Below, piece after piece: positions 63,802 through 64,000 of a stretch of 64,000 nucleotides of DNA (its first letter is position 1; each line of letters starts with the position of its first letter). The notes under the pieces are model-generated. The model ran no database searches, was not told the origin of the DNA, and saw only the letters and a program-made list of their open reading frames with translations. Both the position numbers and the translations under genes were made by a program. Source of the stretch: Marsupella aquatica (Eukaryota; Marchantiophyta); the NCBI GenBank assembly GCA_973895155.1, contig OZ316893.1, positions 9,610,001-9,674,000 of the forward strand, given 5' to 3'.

Positions 63802-64000
63802 ACACCCCACCGGAAGACCCTCCTCATTTTTGTGTCACAATTCAGTTTCAGGCCAGCCTTTTTGGGTTCCCTCGTTGCCCCTGCCCATCCTATGCCTGGG
63901 CAGCCCTTAAAATCACACCCTTCCTTCCCAACACCCCACCTGAAGACTCTCCTCATTTTTGTGTCACAAGTAGGTTTCAGGCCAACCTTTTTGGGTTCCC
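63802..64000. repeat. 129-bp tandem repeat running off the window
   Basis: Sequence starting ACACCCCACC at 63802 recurs at 63931. The match continues through CTCCTCATTTTTGTGTCACA and CCTTTTTGGGTTCCC to base 64000, so the second copy is cut by the window end. Confidence 0.85.

Overview
This window is nuclear DNA of a green land plant. It carries spliced genes (GT..AG introns), nuclear-encoded chloroplast proteins with transit-peptide-like N-termini (an NDH-complex subunit and a TLP18.3-type thylakoid protein), a plant-type inositol phosphate kinase, and large AT-rich intergenic tracts full of plant transposable elements. The set of genes and the lone intronless cysteine-rich secreted protein would fit a non-seed plant (bryophyte, lycophyte or fern), but the sequence alone does not settle this. 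There are no rRNA genes, CRISPR arrays or bacterial operons.

Layout. 172-2963: pogo-like DDD transposon with 31-bp terminal inverted repeats, an internal 60-bp minisatellite and a 558-aa transposase whose acidic tail lies in another frame. 3633-4037: small secreted Cys-rich protein. 6350-11634: full-length Ty1/copia retrotransposon on the minus strand with near-identical 205-bp LTRs and a 5-bp target duplication, but broken coding frames. 12725-13530: degenerate GACATCTT-rich array. 19046-21357 (minus): four-exon gene in which a long disordered N-terminal exon splices in phase onto a glyoxalase/VOC domain. 25851-30237 (plus): twelve-exon inositol polyphosphate kinase of the ITPK4 type. 33540-34818: degenerate tandem repeats. 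38147-39328 (minus): unknown 393-aa protein. 43880-44202: tRNA-derived SINE with a perfect 16-bp target duplication. 48776-50400 (plus): NdhN. 53553-54985 (minus): TLP18.3-like thylakoid protein. 59947-62344 (minus): cation/calcium exchanger of the CCX family. The window ends inside a 129-bp tandem repeat.

The host genes are independent transcription units, as expected in a eukaryote. Two act at the thylakoid membrane (NdhN in cyclic electron flow, TLP18.3 in photosystem II maintenance), one in inositol phosphate metabolism, one in membrane cation transport and one in a probable small-molecule or detoxification role. Exon models were built by following reading frame, splice-site phase and similarity to family sequences known from memory; no database search was run. 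The strongest items for a second look are the N-terminally extended VOC gene, the SINE, the young but multiply disabled copia element and the transposon with a frame-displaced acidic tail.
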